DNA of 64,000 bases, taken from positions 1 to 64,000 of the forward strand of contig JADCJL010000100.1 of NCBI GenBank assembly GCA_020247055.1, written 5' to 3'. The DNA is from Acidobacteriaceae bacterium. GTDB lineage: Bacteria > Acidobacteriota > Terriglobia > Bryobacterales > Bryobacteraceae. The stretch's first letter is position 1; each line of letters begins with the position of its first letter. Shown in pieces: positions 8,926 to 18,714 of this stretch. The notes beneath the pieces are model-generated. The model had not been told where the DNA came from and made no database searches. It saw only the letters and a list, made by a program, of their open reading frames with translations. The position numbers and the translations under genes are program-made.

Positions 8926-10304
8926 TGTTCATGACCCGACGCCAATTTCTTGCCTCTTCGACGACCGGGATCGCGGCCTTTCAGCACCTGGAAGGCAAGG
9001 AGCTGTATCACCATGCGCCACGGGCAAAGCGGGTGATTTACCTGTTTCAGTCCGGGGGGCCGTCGCAGTTGGAGACCTTTGACTACAAGCCGAAGTTGAA
9101 GGACATCTACAAGTCTGAGTTGCCGGACTCGATCCGGCGGGGGCAGCGGTTGACGGGGATGTCGGGGCAGCAGGCGAGTTTTCCGGTGGTTCCTTCGAAG
9201 TTCGGCTTTGCGCGGCACGGGCAGAGCGGGACATGGGTGAGCGATCTGCTGCCGCATACGGCGAAGATTGTGGATGAGCTGGCGGTAGTGCGGAGTTTGC
9301 ATACCGAGGCGATCAACCATGACCCGGCGGTGACTTTTTTGCAGACGGGGTCGCAGATTGCGGGGCGGCCGAGCATTGGCAGTTGGGTGAGCTACGGGTT
9401 GGGGAGCGAGTCGAAGAACCTGCCGGGGTTTATTGTGCTGATTTCGCCGGGGGCGGGGGGTGGGGGGCAGCCGCTGTACGACCGGTTGTGGGGAGCGGGG
9501 TTTCTGCCGTCGCGCTATCAGGGGGTGAAGTTCCGGAGCGTGGGGTCGCCGGTGCTGTATCTCAATGATCCGGAGGGATTTAGCCGGGAGGACCGGCGGG
9601 CGTATCTCGATGCGCTGGCGGAGTTGAACCAGAAGAACTTTGAAGAGTCGGGCGATCCGGAGATTTCGACGCGGATTGCGCAGTATGAGATGGCTTACCA
9701 GATGCAGGCTTCCGTGCCGGAGCTGACAGATTTGAGTAAAGAGCCGGAGAGCACGTTTGACTTGTACGGGGCGGATGCGCGGAAGCCGGGGACGTTTGGC
9801 TATAACTGTTTGATGGCGCGGCGGTTGGCGGAGCGCGGGGTGCGGTTTATTCAGCTCTACCACCGGGATTGGGACCACCACGGGGGGCTCGTTAAGGGTA
9901 TGCCGGCGCGGTGCCGGGAGACGGACCAGCCGGCGGCAGCGCTGGTGCGGGATTTGAAGCAGCGGGGGATGCTGGACGATACGCTGGTGGTTTGGGGCGG
10001 GGAGTTCGGGCGGACGGTGTACTGTCAGGGGCAGTTGAAGGAAGACGACTACGGGCGGGACCATCATCCGCGTTGTTTTTCGATGTGGATGGCGGGCGGG
10101 GGCGTGAAGCCGGGGATCACGTACGGCGAGACGGATGAGTATAGCTACAACGTTGTGAAAGATCCGGTGCATGTGCACGATCTGCAGGCGACGCTGCTGC
10201 ACCTGCTGGGGATGGACCATACGCGGCTGACCTACCGGTTTCAGGGGCGGTACTTCCGGCTGACCGACGTGCACGGGACTGTGGTGAAGGCGCTGCTGGC
10301 CTAG
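8925..10304 (+). CDS. DUF1501 protein, Tat-exported
   Basis: This 459-residue protein has a twin-arginine leader ([17 protein letters not shown]). The fold is the sulfatase/alkaline-phosphatase-like one of DUF1501, with the metal-site segments [41 protein letters not shown] and [15 protein letters not shown]1501 genes nearly always travel with DUF1549/DUF1553 cytochromes, as here, but no reaction has been shown. Tat export implies folding, probably with metal, before secretion. The 1-nt overlap with the preceding gene fixes the start. Confidence 0.9.
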   Translation: MFMTRRQFLASSTTGIAAFQHLEGKELYHHAPRAKRVIYLFQSGGPSQLETFDYKPKLKDIYKSELPDSIRRGQRLTGMSGQQASFPVVPSKFGFARHGQSGTWVSDLLPHTAKIVDELAVVRSLHTEAINHDPAVTFLQTGSQIAGRPSIGSWVSYGLGSESKNLPGFIVLISPGAGGGGQPLYDRLWGAGFLPSRYQGVKFRSVGSPVLYLNDPEGFSREDRRAYLDALAELNQKNFEESGDPEISTRIAQYEMAYQMQASVPELTDLSKEPESTFDLYGADARKPGTFGYNCLMARRLAERGVRFIQLYHRDWDHHGGLVKGMPARCRETDQPAAALVRDLKQRGMLDDTLVVWGGEFGRTVYCQGQLKEDDYGRDHHPRCFSMWMAGGGVKPGITYGETDEYSYNVVKDPVHVHDLQATLLHLLGMDHTRLTYRFQGRYFRLTDVHGTVVKALLA

Positions 10305-10322
10305 AATGGAAGGCAGGACGGT

Positions 10323-12146
10323 ATGTTAAGAATTCTTTTTCTTTTGGCGCCGGTTCTTTTGGCGCCGGCGGTGTGGGCGGCGGATCCGTTTACGTTTGCC
10401 GAGGCGCAGGGGCTGTTGCGGACGCACTGTGCGAAGTGCCACGGAGGGAAGGTCGCGCTGGGCGGGTTTAACTTCGCGCAGTTTCCGGACGAGGCGTCGC
10501 TGCTGACGCGGTCGAAGGTGTGGGCGCGGGCGGGGAATCTGATCCGGGAGGGAGAGATGCCGCCGCCGGGGAATCCGGCGCTGTCGCTCGAGGACCGGGA
10601 CCGGTTTTCGACGTGGATTGCGACGACGCTGCACAAGGGGGCTTGCGCGGACGGGATTACGCCGCCGGCGTTTCCGCTGCGGCGGCTAAACCGGAACGAG
10701 TACACGGCGACGGTGCGGGACCTGCTGAACATTCCGGTGAACGCGGGGCGGAACCTGCCGATTGACGGGGCGGGCGGCGAGGGTTTTGACAACGCGGCCG
10801 AGACGCTCTTTCTTTCCCCGATTCACGCGGAGAAGTACCTGGAGGCGGCCAAGATTGCGCTCGACTACGCGATGCGGGATCCGAAGTCGCGGGCGGCGTT
10901 TTTGACGCCGCAGCCGGATGCGCGGGCGACACTGACGGCGCTGCTGCCGCGGGCGTTCCGGCGGCCGGTGACGCCGGCCGAGATTGACCGTTACGTGGCG
11001 CTGTTTCAGGCGGCCGAGAAGCGGGGGGACACCTACGATGAGGCGATCAGTTACGCGATTCAGGGCGTGATGCTGTCGCCGCATTTTCTGTTCCGGCTCG
11101 AAAATTCGACGCCGGACTATGCGCTGGCGAGCCGGTTGAGCTATTTTCTGTGGGGTGGGATGCCGGACGCGGAGTTGTTCAAACTGGCCGGCGAGGGGAA
11201 ACTGGCGGATCCGGCGGTGCTGAGCGCGCAGGCGGTGCGGCTGTTGAAAGACCAGCGGTCGCGGGAGTTTGCCGAGAATTTCGTGGGGCAGTGGCTGTCG
11301 ATTCGGGAGTTGGGGCGGGACATCAAGCCGGATGCGAAGGTGGCGGGGGATTACTATGAGACCGAGGTCGAGTCGGGGATACGGTACGAACCGGCGCTGT
11401 TTTTCCACGAGATTCTGATGCAGAACGAGCCGTTGACCTACCTGCTGGACGCTCCGTATTCGGTGGTGAGCAGTAAGTTAGCGCGGTATTACGGGATGAC
11501 GCCGACGGGGATCCGGCAGCAGCCGGTGCGGTTCAACTTACCGCCGGGTTCGCACCGGGGCGGATTGCTGGGGATGGCGGCGGTGCTGGCGGTGAGTTCG
11601 TATCCGACGCGGACGAGTCCGGTGTTGCGGGGCAAGTGGATTCTGGAGTCGCTGCTGGGGACGCCACCGCCGCCGCCGCCGCCGAACGTGCCGGAGTTGA
11701 AGGAGCACGAGGGAGCGACGCCGCAGACGTTGCGGGCGCGGCTGGAGCAGCACCGGGCGAATCCGGTGTGCGCGTCGTGCCATAGCCGGATTGATCCGCT
11801 GGGGTTTGGTCTTGAGAATTATGATTCCGTGGGGCGGTGGCGGGAGACGGACGCCGGACAGCCGATTGATGCTTCCGGGGTGTTGCCGGACGGAACGCGC
11901 TACCGGGGGGTGGATGAACTGAAGAAAGTACTGCTGAGCAAGAAAAAGCAGATTGTGCGGAATTTGACGGGCAAGATGCTGGGCTATGCGCTGGGGCGGG
12001 GTTTGACGATGGAAGATGAGTGCGCGGTGGACCAGATCGTGACGGCGGTTGAGCGGGACGATTATAAGGCGCATACTTTAATTACGGAGATTGTCCGGAG
12101 CGTGCCTTTCCGGACGGCGACAGTACGGCAGGAGAGCAAACCATGA
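10323..12146 (+). CDS. DUF1587-1595-1592-1588-1585 cytochrome-like protein
   Basis: This 607-residue exported protein has a signal peptide (residues 1-20), heme site CAKCH at 36-40 and a second CASCH near residue 483. Between them lie the family blocks: RRLNRNEYTATVRDLL (DUF1587), RAFRRPVTPAEIDRY (DUF1595), FLFRLE...LASRLSYFLWGGMPDAEL (DUF1592), and the proline-rich LGTPPPPPPPNVPEL followed by DPLGFGLENYD (DUF1588). The protein ends in DUF1585. The proline run is a family hallmark and not a repeat artefact. Function is unknown, apart from probable heme binding in the periplasm. GGAAGG lies upstream of ATG 10323, and the stop overlaps the DUF1552 start by 4 nt (ATGA). Confidence 0.9.
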   Translation: MLRILFLLAPVLLAPAVWAADPFTFAEAQGLLRTHCAKCHGGKVALGGFNFAQFPDEASLLTRSKVWARAGNLIREGEMPPPGNPALSLEDRDRFSTWIATTLHKGACADGITPPAFPLRRLNRNEYTATVRDLLNIPVNAGRNLPIDGAGGEGFDNAAETLFLSPIHAEKYLEAAKIALDYAMRDPKSRAAFLTPQPDARATLTALLPRAFRRPVTPAEIDRYVALFQAAEKRGDTYDEAISYAIQGVMLSPHFLFRLENSTPDYALASRLSYFLWGGMPDAELFKLAGEGKLADPAVLSAQAVRLLKDQRSREFAENFVGQWLSIRELGRDIKPDAKVAGDYYETEVESGIRYEPALFFHEILMQNEPLTYLLDAPYSVVSSKLARYYGMTPTGIRQQPVRFNLPPGSHRGGLLGMAAVLAVSSYPTRTSPVLRGKWILESLLGTPPPPPPPNVPELKEHEGATPQTLRARLEQHRANPVCASCHSRIDPLGFGLENYDSVGRWRETDAGQPIDASGVLPDGTRYRGVDELKKVLLSKKKQIVRNLTGKMLGYALGRGLTMEDECAVDQIVTAVERDDYKAHTLITEIVRSVPFRTATVRQESKP

Positions 12147-13474
12147 AACCCTTATCCCGGAGAACTTTACTGCGCGGCAGCGGTGCGGCGCTGGCGCTGC
12201 CTTGGCTCGAAGCGATGGCCGCGACGGGCCCGGGGGCGAAGCGGGCGAAGGCGCCGGTACGGATGGCGGCGCTCTATATGCCGAACGGGATTCATCCCGG
12301 CATGTGGACGCCGGCGGGCGTGGGGCGGGAGTTTACGCTGGCGCCGACGCTGACGCCGCTCGAGCCCTTCAAGAAGAGCCTGATTGTGGCGACGAACCTT
12401 TGGAACCAGGGTTCGAAGGGCGGCGATGGCCACTACGTGAAGCTGTCGGGATTTTTGACGTGTACGACGGTGACCAAGACGCTGGGCGTGGACATCAACT
12501 GCAACGGGATTTCGATGGACCAGGTGGCGGCGCAGCGGGTGGGGCAGTTGACGCCGTTTCCTTCGATTGAGCTGGGGGTGAGCCCGGTGACGACCGGGGT
12601 GGACCGGAATGTGGGCTACACGCGGGTGTACGGTTCGCACATTGCGTGGAGCGGGCATACGAACCCGCTGGCGCGGGAGATCAATCCGCAATCGGTGTAC
12701 GAGCGGCTGCTGCGGGCGACCAAGCCGGCGGCGGGGAACGGACCGCGGAACGATGCGCAGCTGCTTGATCTGGTGCTCGATGATGCGCGGCAGTTGCGGG
12801 CGCAACTGGGGCGGGCCGATCAGGTGCGGATGGATGAGTATTTGAGCGTGGTACGGTCGCTCGAAGAGCGGCTGGAGCGGGCGACGACGCCGGCGCAGCG
12901 GAAGTGGAAGCCGCGGGTGGCGATTGACCCGGCGGCGAAGCCGGAGGCGCAGCCGAAGGATTTCGCGGACCATGTGCGGCTGATGATGGACATGATCGCG
13001 CTGGCGTTTCAGACCGATTCGACGCGGATTGCCACCTTCATTTTCGGCAACGAGGTGACCAACCAGAACTTCTCGTTCGTGGACGGGGTGAAGGGCGGGC
13101 ACCATTCGATTTCGCATCACATGGATGACGCTGAGCAGATGCGGCAGTATCAGCTGATTAACCAGTGGCACGTGGCGCAGTATGCTTATTTGTTGGGCAA
13201 ACTGGCGGCGATGCCGGAGGGCGAGAGCAACGTGCTGGCGAATTCGATGATTCTGTTCGGGGCGGGTTTCCGGGACGGGAACAAGCATGATCCGCACAAT
13301 CTGCCGATTCTGTTGGCGGGCGGGGGCGGGGGCCGTTTGCAGACGGGTCAGCACCTGATCTACGGGCCGGATTCGCCGCTGTCGAACCTGTACGTTTCGA
13401 TGCTGGATGCGTTTGGGACGCCGGTGGAGCGGTTTGCGGATAGCACGGGCCCGGCGCGCGGGGTGCTGGTCTAG
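12143..13474 (+). CDS. DUF1552 protein, Tat-exported
   Basis: This 443-residue protein has a clear Tat leader (LSRRTLLRGSGAALALPWLEAMA). The body is DUF1552, the usual partner of DUF1592/DUF1588 cytochromes. Segments include RMAALYMPNGIHPGMW, SMDQVAAQRVG, IATFIFGNEVTN and NSMILFGAGFRDGNKHD. DUF1552 is distantly related in layout to DUF1501 and is probably a metal-dependent enzyme or structural partner. The ATGA overlap with the cytochrome gene couples their translation, matching the PSD1 + DUF1501 arrangement immediately upstream. Confidence 0.88.
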   Translation: MKPLSRRTLLRGSGAALALPWLEAMAATGPGAKRAKAPVRMAALYMPNGIHPGMWTPAGVGREFTLAPTLTPLEPFKKSLIVATNLWNQGSKGGDGHYVKLSGFLTCTTVTKTLGVDINCNGISMDQVAAQRVGQLTPFPSIELGVSPVTTGVDRNVGYTRVYGSHIAWSGHTNPLAREINPQSVYERLLRATKPAAGNGPRNDAQLLDLVLDDARQLRAQLGRADQVRMDEYLSVVRSLEERLERATTPAQRKWKPRVAIDPAAKPEAQPKDFADHVRLMMDMIALAFQTDSTRIATFIFGNEVTNQNFSFVDGVKGGHHSISHHMDDAEQMRQYQLINQWHVAQYAYLLGKLAAMPEGESNVLANSMILFGAGFRDGNKHDPHNLPILLAGGGGGRLQTGQHLIYGPDSPLSNLYVSMLDAFGTPVERFADSTGPARGVLV

Positions 13475-13482
13475 AGGGGCCG

Positions 13483-14006
13483 GTGAACCGGCGAACGTTG
13501 CTGCTGGCCGGGGCGGCGGCGCGGGGCGCGGCGGGGCAGGGCCCGGTGTTTGGCACGACTGTTTACTCGTCGACCGGATTTACGGGCAAGATCTACTACA
13601 TCTCTTCCGAGAGTGAACTGCTGCCGCGGATGCGGGAGTCGCGGGCGGTGGGGACGTTATACGCGTCGTCGCTGGAGGTGATGCCGCAGAGTTTCACGCG
13701 CAGGGGTTTCCGGGGGTCACAGACCGACGGGAGTGGTTTGCGATCGACTACCGGGCCAAGGTGTGGATTGCGAGGCCGGGAGTCTACCGATTTGCGCTGC
13801 TGTCGGATGACGGGGCGAAGTTCTGGATCAACGAGAAGTTGGTGATTGACAACGACGGGGTGCACGCGCCGCTCGAGTTGGCGGGATCGGCGCGGCCGCC
13901 GGGGGAGGCATGGTCGGTTTTTCACACCGATCGATACGTGGCGCCGGCGGCGGGAGAGCATCCGGCGGGTGAGGTGACCGAGATTAAGCGGGCGTCGAAC
14001 TGGTAG
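13483..14006 (+). pseudogene. PA14-domain protein gene interrupted by a frameshift
   Basis: A GTG start at 13483 opens a frame coding a Tat-like leader (MNRRTLLLAGAAARGAAG), followed by sequence up to PQSFT near 13698. The matching continuation, QGFPGVTDRREWFAIDY and then PGVYRFALLSDDGAKFWI, typical of a PA14 carbohydrate-binding domain, lies in another frame from 13701 to the TAG at 14006. One base appears missing (or two extra) around 13699-13700. Restored, it would be a small exported carbohydrate-binding protein in the DUF1552 operon. It could be a true pseudogene or an assembly error. Its end overlaps the convergent aminotransferase gene by 23 nt. Confidence 0.75.
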
Positions 14007-15324
14007 CGAGGGTGGCGGCGAACTGGTGGACTTTGGCGATGGCGGCGGCGATGTCTTCCATGTCGCGTTTGTCGCCGAGGAGCATGGTTTGGGTGAACCA
14101 GACGGCTTCACTGCAGACGCGATCGTTGACGGGGAGCTGATTCTGTTCGCGCCACTGTTTGAGGCGGGCGGGGCCGTAGAGGCGCTGGTAGCCGCGGGAG
14201 TTGAGGATGTTTTCAAGGAACGGCTGGCGGTTGAGCGGGGAGTAGCCGCCCGAGGCGGGGATGCCTTCGGCGGCGAGGGCTTGGAGGAATTTGGCGCGGG
14301 GGAGGTTGGCGAAGTGGGCGGCGTCGTAGCGGAACATGTAGAGATGCCAGGCGCTGCGGGTGGCGCCGGTGGGCCAGGCGGCGGGGGTGATGCCGGGGAT
14401 CTGGCGAAGGAGTTGGGAGAGGTGGGCGGCGTTTTCGTCGCGGCGCTTGGACTGGGTTTCGAGGCGCTCCATCTGGGCCATGAGGAGGGCGGCCTGGAAC
14501 TCGGTGAGGCGGAGGTTGGCGCCCTGGGCGGTGGGGGCGCCGGACCAGCCGCTCATGAAGGCGCTGCTGCCGGCGGCGGGTTTGCGGGTGTTGGAGTTGT
14601 TGTGGAAGGAGTAGCAGCGTTCGATGAAGTCCCCGTCGTTCGAGACGATGGCGCCACCTTCGCCGGAGTTGAGATTTTTCGAGGCCTGGAAGCTGAAGGT
14701 GCCGGCGTGGCCGAGGGTGCCGACGCGTTGACCTTTCCATTCGGCGAGGTGAGCTTGGGCCGCGTCTTCAAGGACCTTGAGGCCTTTGGGCCGGGCGGCG
14801 GCGAGGACGCCATCGAGGTCGACGGGGGTGCCGGCGATGTGGACGGGGATGACGGCGACGGTGCGGTCGGTGATGGCGGCGGGGATTTTAGAGGGATCGA
14901 TTTGGAAGGAGGCGGCGTCGGTATCGACGAAGACGGGGAGGGCGCATTTGGAGATAACGGCGTTGACGGTGGCGATGAAGGTGTAGGGGGGGACGATGAC
15001 TTCGTCGCCGGCCTGGACGTCGAGGCCGTGGAGGGCGACCATGAGGGCGCTGGTGCCGTTGGCGACGGCGAGGCAGTGTTTGGCGCCGAGGAGGGCGGCG
15101 TATTTCTGTTCGAAGGCGGCGACCTGCTGGCCGGTGCCGCGGTTCCATTTGCCGCTGGCGAGGACGCGGAGGAGGCCTTCCTGTTCGGGGGAGCTGGAGA
15201 CGGGCCAACCGGGGAAGGGTTTGCGGCGGACGGGGTCTCCGCCGAGGGCGGCGGGTTTGGCGTGCGCTTGGGAAACGATAGTAACTCCGGCGGCTGCGGC
15301 GGCTACGGCCTCACGTCTGGTCAT
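13984..15324 (-). CDS. DegT/DnrJ/EryC1 aminotransferase with a Tat leader
   Basis: This 446-residue protein has the sugar aminotransferase fold: substrate-binding NGTSALMVALHGL, DEVIVPPYTFIATVNAV, Asp187 in LEDAAQAH for the PLP ring nitrogen and Lys216 in FSFQASKNLNSGEGG for the Schiff base. These enzymes transfer an amino group to keto-sugars, or act as dehydratases. The N-terminus (MTRREAVAAAAAGVTIVSQAHA) looks like a Tat leader, so this copy may act in the periplasm. A -10-like TAGGAT lies 6 nt before the ATG. It is a single gene, convergent with the PA14 gene and divergent from the receptor gene. Confidence 0.85.
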   Translation of the reverse strand: MTRREAVAAAAAGVTIVSQAHAKPAALGGDPVRRKPFPGWPVSSSPEQEGLLRVLASGKWNRGTGQQVAAFEQKYAALLGAKHCLAVANGTSALMVALHGLDVQAGDEVIVPPYTFIATVNAVISKCALPVFVDTDAASFQIDPSKIPAAITDRTVAVIPVHIAGTPVDLDGVLAAARPKGLKVLEDAAQAHLAEWKGQRVGTLGHAGTFSFQASKNLNSGEGGAIVSNDGDFIERCYSFHNNSNTRKPAAGSSAFMSGWSGAPTAQGANLRLTEFQAALLMAQMERLETQSKRRDENAAHLSQLLRQIPGITPAAWPTGATRSAWHLYMFRYDAAHFANLPRAKFLQALAAEGIPASGGYSPLNRQPFLENILNSRGYQRLYGPARLKQWREQNQLPVNDRVCSEAVWFTQTMLLGDKRDMEDIAAAIAKVHQFAATLATSSTPA

Positions 15325-15330
15325 GCTCTT

Positions 15331-15336
15331 ATCCTA
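15331..15336 (-). promoter_or_regulatory. -10-like TAGGAT, 6 nt before the aminotransferase start
   Basis: On the minus strand the sequence TAGGAT-AAGAGC-ATG places a -10-like hexamer so close to the start codon that the transcript would begin at or next to the ATG. No Shine-Dalgarno sequence is present between them. This is the same layout as at several other first genes in the window. Confidence 0.5.
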
Positions 15337-15380
15337 ACCGAGATGCGCGGGAACCGGTGGCGTTCGGGCGTGGCATTTGA

Positions 15381-15386
15381 TAGAGT
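15381..15386 (+). promoter_or_regulatory. -10-like TAGAGT, 7 nt before a 13-codon leader ORF
   Basis: TAGAGT ends 7 nt before ATG 15394, the same spacing seen at other leaderless-type starts here. Transcription beginning at the ATG would give an mRNA whose first codons are the mini-ORF, followed by the receptor gene. Confidence 0.4.
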
Positions 15387-15393
15387 TTCGCCC

Positions 15394-15435
15394 ATGCAGC
15401 CGCCGGTTACGGGCCGCGGCTTTACTTTGAGGTAA
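15394..15435 (+). CDS. possible 13-codon leader peptide upstream of the receptor gene
   Basis: A short frame, MQPPVTGRGFTLR, runs from ATG 15394 to TAA 15433-15435. It ends 5 nt before the receptor start at 15441, and its last codons overlap the GAGG-type ribosome site of that gene. With the -10-like TAGAGT 7 nt upstream it could be translated from a leaderless mRNA and couple ribosomes to the receptor gene. Such a small ORF could arise by chance; the spacing of all parts is what makes it notable. Confidence 0.35.
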   Translation: MQPPVTGRGFTLR

Positions 15436-15440
15436 CGAGG

Positions 15441-18400
15441 ATGAAGAGCTTGTACGGTGCGGGGCGCTGGGGAGTTTTTGCGCTCGCAGGATTGCTGGTG
15501 CTGGCGGGGATGCCGGCGGCGGCGCAGGTGTTGAAAGGCCAGATTCTGGGGGTGGTGGCCGACCAGTCCGGGGCGCTGGTGCCCGGGGTGAAGGTGACGA
15601 TTCTCGAGACGCGGACGAACTTCCAGCGGACGACCGAGACCAATGACACGGGCAATTTCTTCTTTGTGAACCTGGACCCGGGCGACTATCGCGTGGAGGC
15701 GGAGAAGACGGGCTTCAACAAAGCTTTGCGGAGCGGCGTGGAGCTGCTGCCGAATACGACGGCGCGCGTGAACTTTGAGTTAGTGCCGGGGGCGGTGACG
15801 CAGACGATTGACGTGAGCGCTTCGGCGGCGCCGCTGCTGCAGACCGACCGGGCGGACACGGGCGGCAAGATTGATCAGAAGCAGCTGCAGTCGCTGCCGA
15901 TGTTGTTTAACCGGAACTACCAGGGGCTGCTGCTGCTCGTGCCGGGGGTGGGGCGTCCGTTCCGGCCGCACTCGGAGTTTTATAACTCGCATGATTCGCT
16001 GTCGGTGCGGGTGAACGGACAGGGGCGGCAGTTCAACAACTTCCAGATTGAAGGGATTGAGAACAAGATTGACAACGGGAACCTGACGGCGCTGGTGCCG
16101 CCGGCGGAGGCGATTCAGACGGTGGACGTTTCGACGTCGAATTTCGACCCGGAGTTTGGGAACGCGGGCGGGGCGGTGACGAACGTGACGCTGCGGAGCG
16201 GGTCCAATGACTATCACGGGAGTTTGTTTCAGTTTCACCGGAACGAGAACATTCAGGCACGGAACACGTTCGCTTTGACGAAGGCGCCGACGGTTTACAA
16301 CCAGTTTGGCGGGACGCTGGGCGGGCGGATTGTGCGGGATAAGCTGTTCTTTTTTGGCGATTACCAGGGGAGCCGGGACCATTTGGGGCAGGTGAACCGG
16401 GGGACGCTGCCGAGCACGATTTTCCGGACGGGGAACCTGGCCGGGGGCAATTCGACGATTTATGATCCGCTGACGGGGGACGCGAGCGGGGCGGGGCGGA
16501 CGGCGTTTGCGGGGGGCATTATTCCGGCGAGCCGGATCAGCCCGATTTCGCGGCGGATTCTGGGCTTTTTGCCGGAGCCGAATCTGGCCGGGGTGCCCGA
16601 GGGGCAGCTGAACTATTCGCAGAACAGTGTGCGGGTGAAGACGCTCGATCAGGCGGATTCGAAGGTGGACTGGGTGATTGGGAGCAACGACCGGCTGGCG
16701 GTGCGCTATAGCATTCAGAAGGCGGTGGTGGATGATCCGGGGCTGTTCGGGCCCGGGGGGATTTACGGTGGGTTTCGGAACGGCGGCTTTGGCGGGCGGG
16801 GCCCGGCGCGGACGCAGAGCGCGGGGGTGAACTATTCGAAGGTGCTGAGCCCGACGCTGGTGTGGGAGTCGCGGGTGGGGGTGGTGCGGAATCGCAATGA
16901 CGCTCTTGCTTCCGATACGGGGAAGAAGACGTCGGAGGAGTTGGGGATTCGCGGGGTGAACCTGGACGAGTGGACGAGCGGGTTGACGGAGATCCGGGTG
17001 AACGGGTATTCGTCACCGCTGGTGGGTTTTTCGCCGAGTTTGCCGTGGGCGCGGGCGGTGACGAGCTTTGGGATTGTGAACAATTTCTCGAAGACGTTTT
17101 CGAAGCACATCATTCGGTTTGGCGTGGATATTCGCCGGGAGCGGAACGATCTGCTGCAGACGCAGACGTTTAATCCGCGGGGCCGTTTTGAGTACAACCC
17201 GGCGCAGACGGGGACGGTGGCGGATACGCGGCGGAACTTCGCGAATTCGTTCGCGGCGTTTCTGCTGGACCAGCCCAGCCAGGCGGGACGGGACCTGCCG
17301 TTTGTGTTTCCGGCGCGGCGGGAGCTGATCTCGAACATCTACTTCCAGGATAAGTGGCAGGTGTCGTCGAAGCTGACGGTGGACCTGGGGCTGCGGTTTG
17401 AGCGGGAGCGGGGCAGCCGTCCGCGGCTGCCGGGCGGGTTTTCCAACTACAATCCGGCGAACAACACGCTGGAGCTGGCGGGGTTGGGGACGATTCCGAT
17501 CAACATTGCGAACTCGAACAACAACTGGAGTCCGCGGCTGGGAATTGCGTACCGCGTGACGGAGAAGACGGTGGTGCGGACGGGGTATGGGATCAGCTTC
17601 TACCCGCGGCGGATGGGGCAGTTCAACTTCCCGATTCTGCAGAACAATGGATTCCCGTCGGCGAACGCGTTTGTGCCGGCGGCGGTGACGATGACGACGG
17701 GTTTTCCGGCGTTTTCGCCATTCAACCTGCCTTCGAGCGGGGTGATTGAGAATGCGCCGCTGGCGAACAGCTTTACGGTGACGCCGCGGGATCTGGCGAG
17801 CCCATACGTGCAGAGCTGGAATGTGGCCGTGCAGCGGGCGCTGCCGTGGAAGCTGGCGCTGGACGTGGCTTACGTGGGCAACATCGGGATCAACAACCAG
17901 TCGGGGTATAACCTGAATGCGTCGATGGTTCCGGGGTCGGCCAACAACGGGCGGCCGCTGTTTCAACGGTTCCGGAAGGTGACCGACGTGACGGCGGTGC
18001 TGGGGACGAACACGTGGTATCACGGCTTGCAGGTGAAGGTGGACCGGCGGGTGGGGGACGGGTTGTTCCTGACTTCGGCGTACACGTTCAGCAAGGGTTT
18101 GAACTATACGGACGACGACGGTTCGCTGGCGATTCCGATGAATCCGGCGTTGAACAAGGGGCGGATGAGCGACAACCGGACGCACGTGTTCACGAACAGC
18201 TTCATGTGGGCGCTGCCGTTTGGCAAGGGCAAGCGGTGGGCGACGACGGGGGCGGCGCAGTGGGTGCTGGGGGGTTGGCAGTTCCAGGGCGTGGCGAGTC
18301 TGATGAGCGGGACGTGGTTTTCGCCGTCGGTGTCGGGGGTGGTGAACGCGCCGGGGAACGCGGACCGGCCGAACTGGGTGGCGCCGATTCGCTATCTGGA

Positions 18401-18710
18401 AGGGACGGGTCCGGGGCAGAAGTACTTCGATGTTTCCGCGTTTGCAATTCCGGCGCAGAATACGCTGGGCAACGCGGGACGGAACATTCTGCAGGGGCCG
18501 CGTTTTTCGAATCTGGACGCGGCGCTGCACCGGGATTTCCGGATCCGGGAGGGGATGTCGCTGACGTTGCGCGTGGAGAGTTTCAACTTCACGAACACGC
18601 CGCACTATAGCAATCCGAACGGCAACGCGCAGTCGCCGCAGTTTGGCGAGATTAACGGGGCCGACCAGGATCAGCGGCAGTACCAGATTGGGCTGACGCT
18701 GCGGTTTTAG
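15441..18710 (+). CDS. Oar-like TonB-dependent receptor
   Basis: This 1,089-residue outer-membrane protein has a signal peptide (residues 1-29, ending PAAAQ). A carboxypeptidase-regulatory-like domain follows (about 30-115, ILGVVADQSGALVPGVKVTI...NLDPGDYRVEAEKTGF). After that comes a plug region with NNFQIEGIENKIDNGNLTAL and a long beta-barrel ending in the aromatic YQIGLTLRF typical of BamA-inserted proteins. This architecture is massively expanded in acidobacteria and is thought to import large substrates such as oligosaccharides. It is monocistronic. AACGAGG directly precedes the ATG, and the stop is 4 nt from the convergent creatininase gene. Confidence 0.92.
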   Translation: MKSLYGAGRWGVFALAGLLVLAGMPAAAQVLKGQILGVVADQSGALVPGVKVTILETRTNFQRTTETNDTGNFFFVNLDPGDYRVEAEKTGFNKALRSGVELLPNTTARVNFELVPGAVTQTIDVSASAAPLLQTDRADTGGKIDQKQLQSLPMLFNRNYQGLLLLVPGVGRPFRPHSEFYNSHDSLSVRVNGQGRQFNNFQIEGIENKIDNGNLTALVPPAEAIQTVDVSTSNFDPEFGNAGGAVTNVTLRSGSNDYHGSLFQFHRNENIQARNTFALTKAPTVYNQFGGTLGGRIVRDKLFFFGDYQGSRDHLGQVNRGTLPSTIFRTGNLAGGNSTIYDPLTGDASGAGRTAFAGGIIPASRISPISRRILGFLPEPNLAGVPEGQLNYSQNSVRVKTLDQADSKVDWVIGSNDRLAVRYSIQKAVVDDPGLFGPGGIYGGFRNGGFGGRGPARTQSAGVNYSKVLSPTLVWESRVGVVRNRNDALASDTGKKTSEELGIRGVNLDEWTSGLTEIRVNGYSSPLVGFSPSLPWARAVTSFGIVNNFSKTFSKHIIRFGVDIRRERNDLLQTQTFNPRGRFEYNPAQTGTVADTRRNFANSFAAFLLDQPSQAGRDLPFVFPARRELISNIYFQDKWQVSSKLTVDLGLRFERERGSRPRLPGGFSNYNPANNTLELAGLGTIPINIANSNNNWSPRLGIAYRVTEKTVVRTGYGISFYPRRMGQFNFPILQNNGFPSANAFVPAAVTMTTGFPAFSPFNLPSSGVIENAPLANSFTVTPRDLASPYVQSWNVAVQRALPWKLALDVAYVGNIGINNQSGYNLNASMVPGSANNGRPLFQRFRKVTDVTAVLGTNTWYHGLQVKVDRRVGDGLFLTSAYTFSKGLNYTDDDGSLAIPMNPALNKGRMSDNRTHVFTNSFMWALPFGKGKRWATTGAAQWVLGGWQFQGVASLMSGTWFSPSVSGVVNAPGNADRPNWVAPIRYLEGTGPGQKYFDVSAFAIPAQNTLGNAGRNILQGPRFSNLDAALHRDFRIREGMSLTLRVESFNFTNTPHYSNPNGNAQSPQFGEINGADQDQRQYQIGLTLRF

Positions 18711-18714
18711 GTGA

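Noticed and set aside
11663-11693. CCG-triplet repeat coding a proline run
   Set aside because: LGTPPPPPPPNVP is a conserved hallmark of the DUF1592/DUF1588 family and not an expanded microsatellite.
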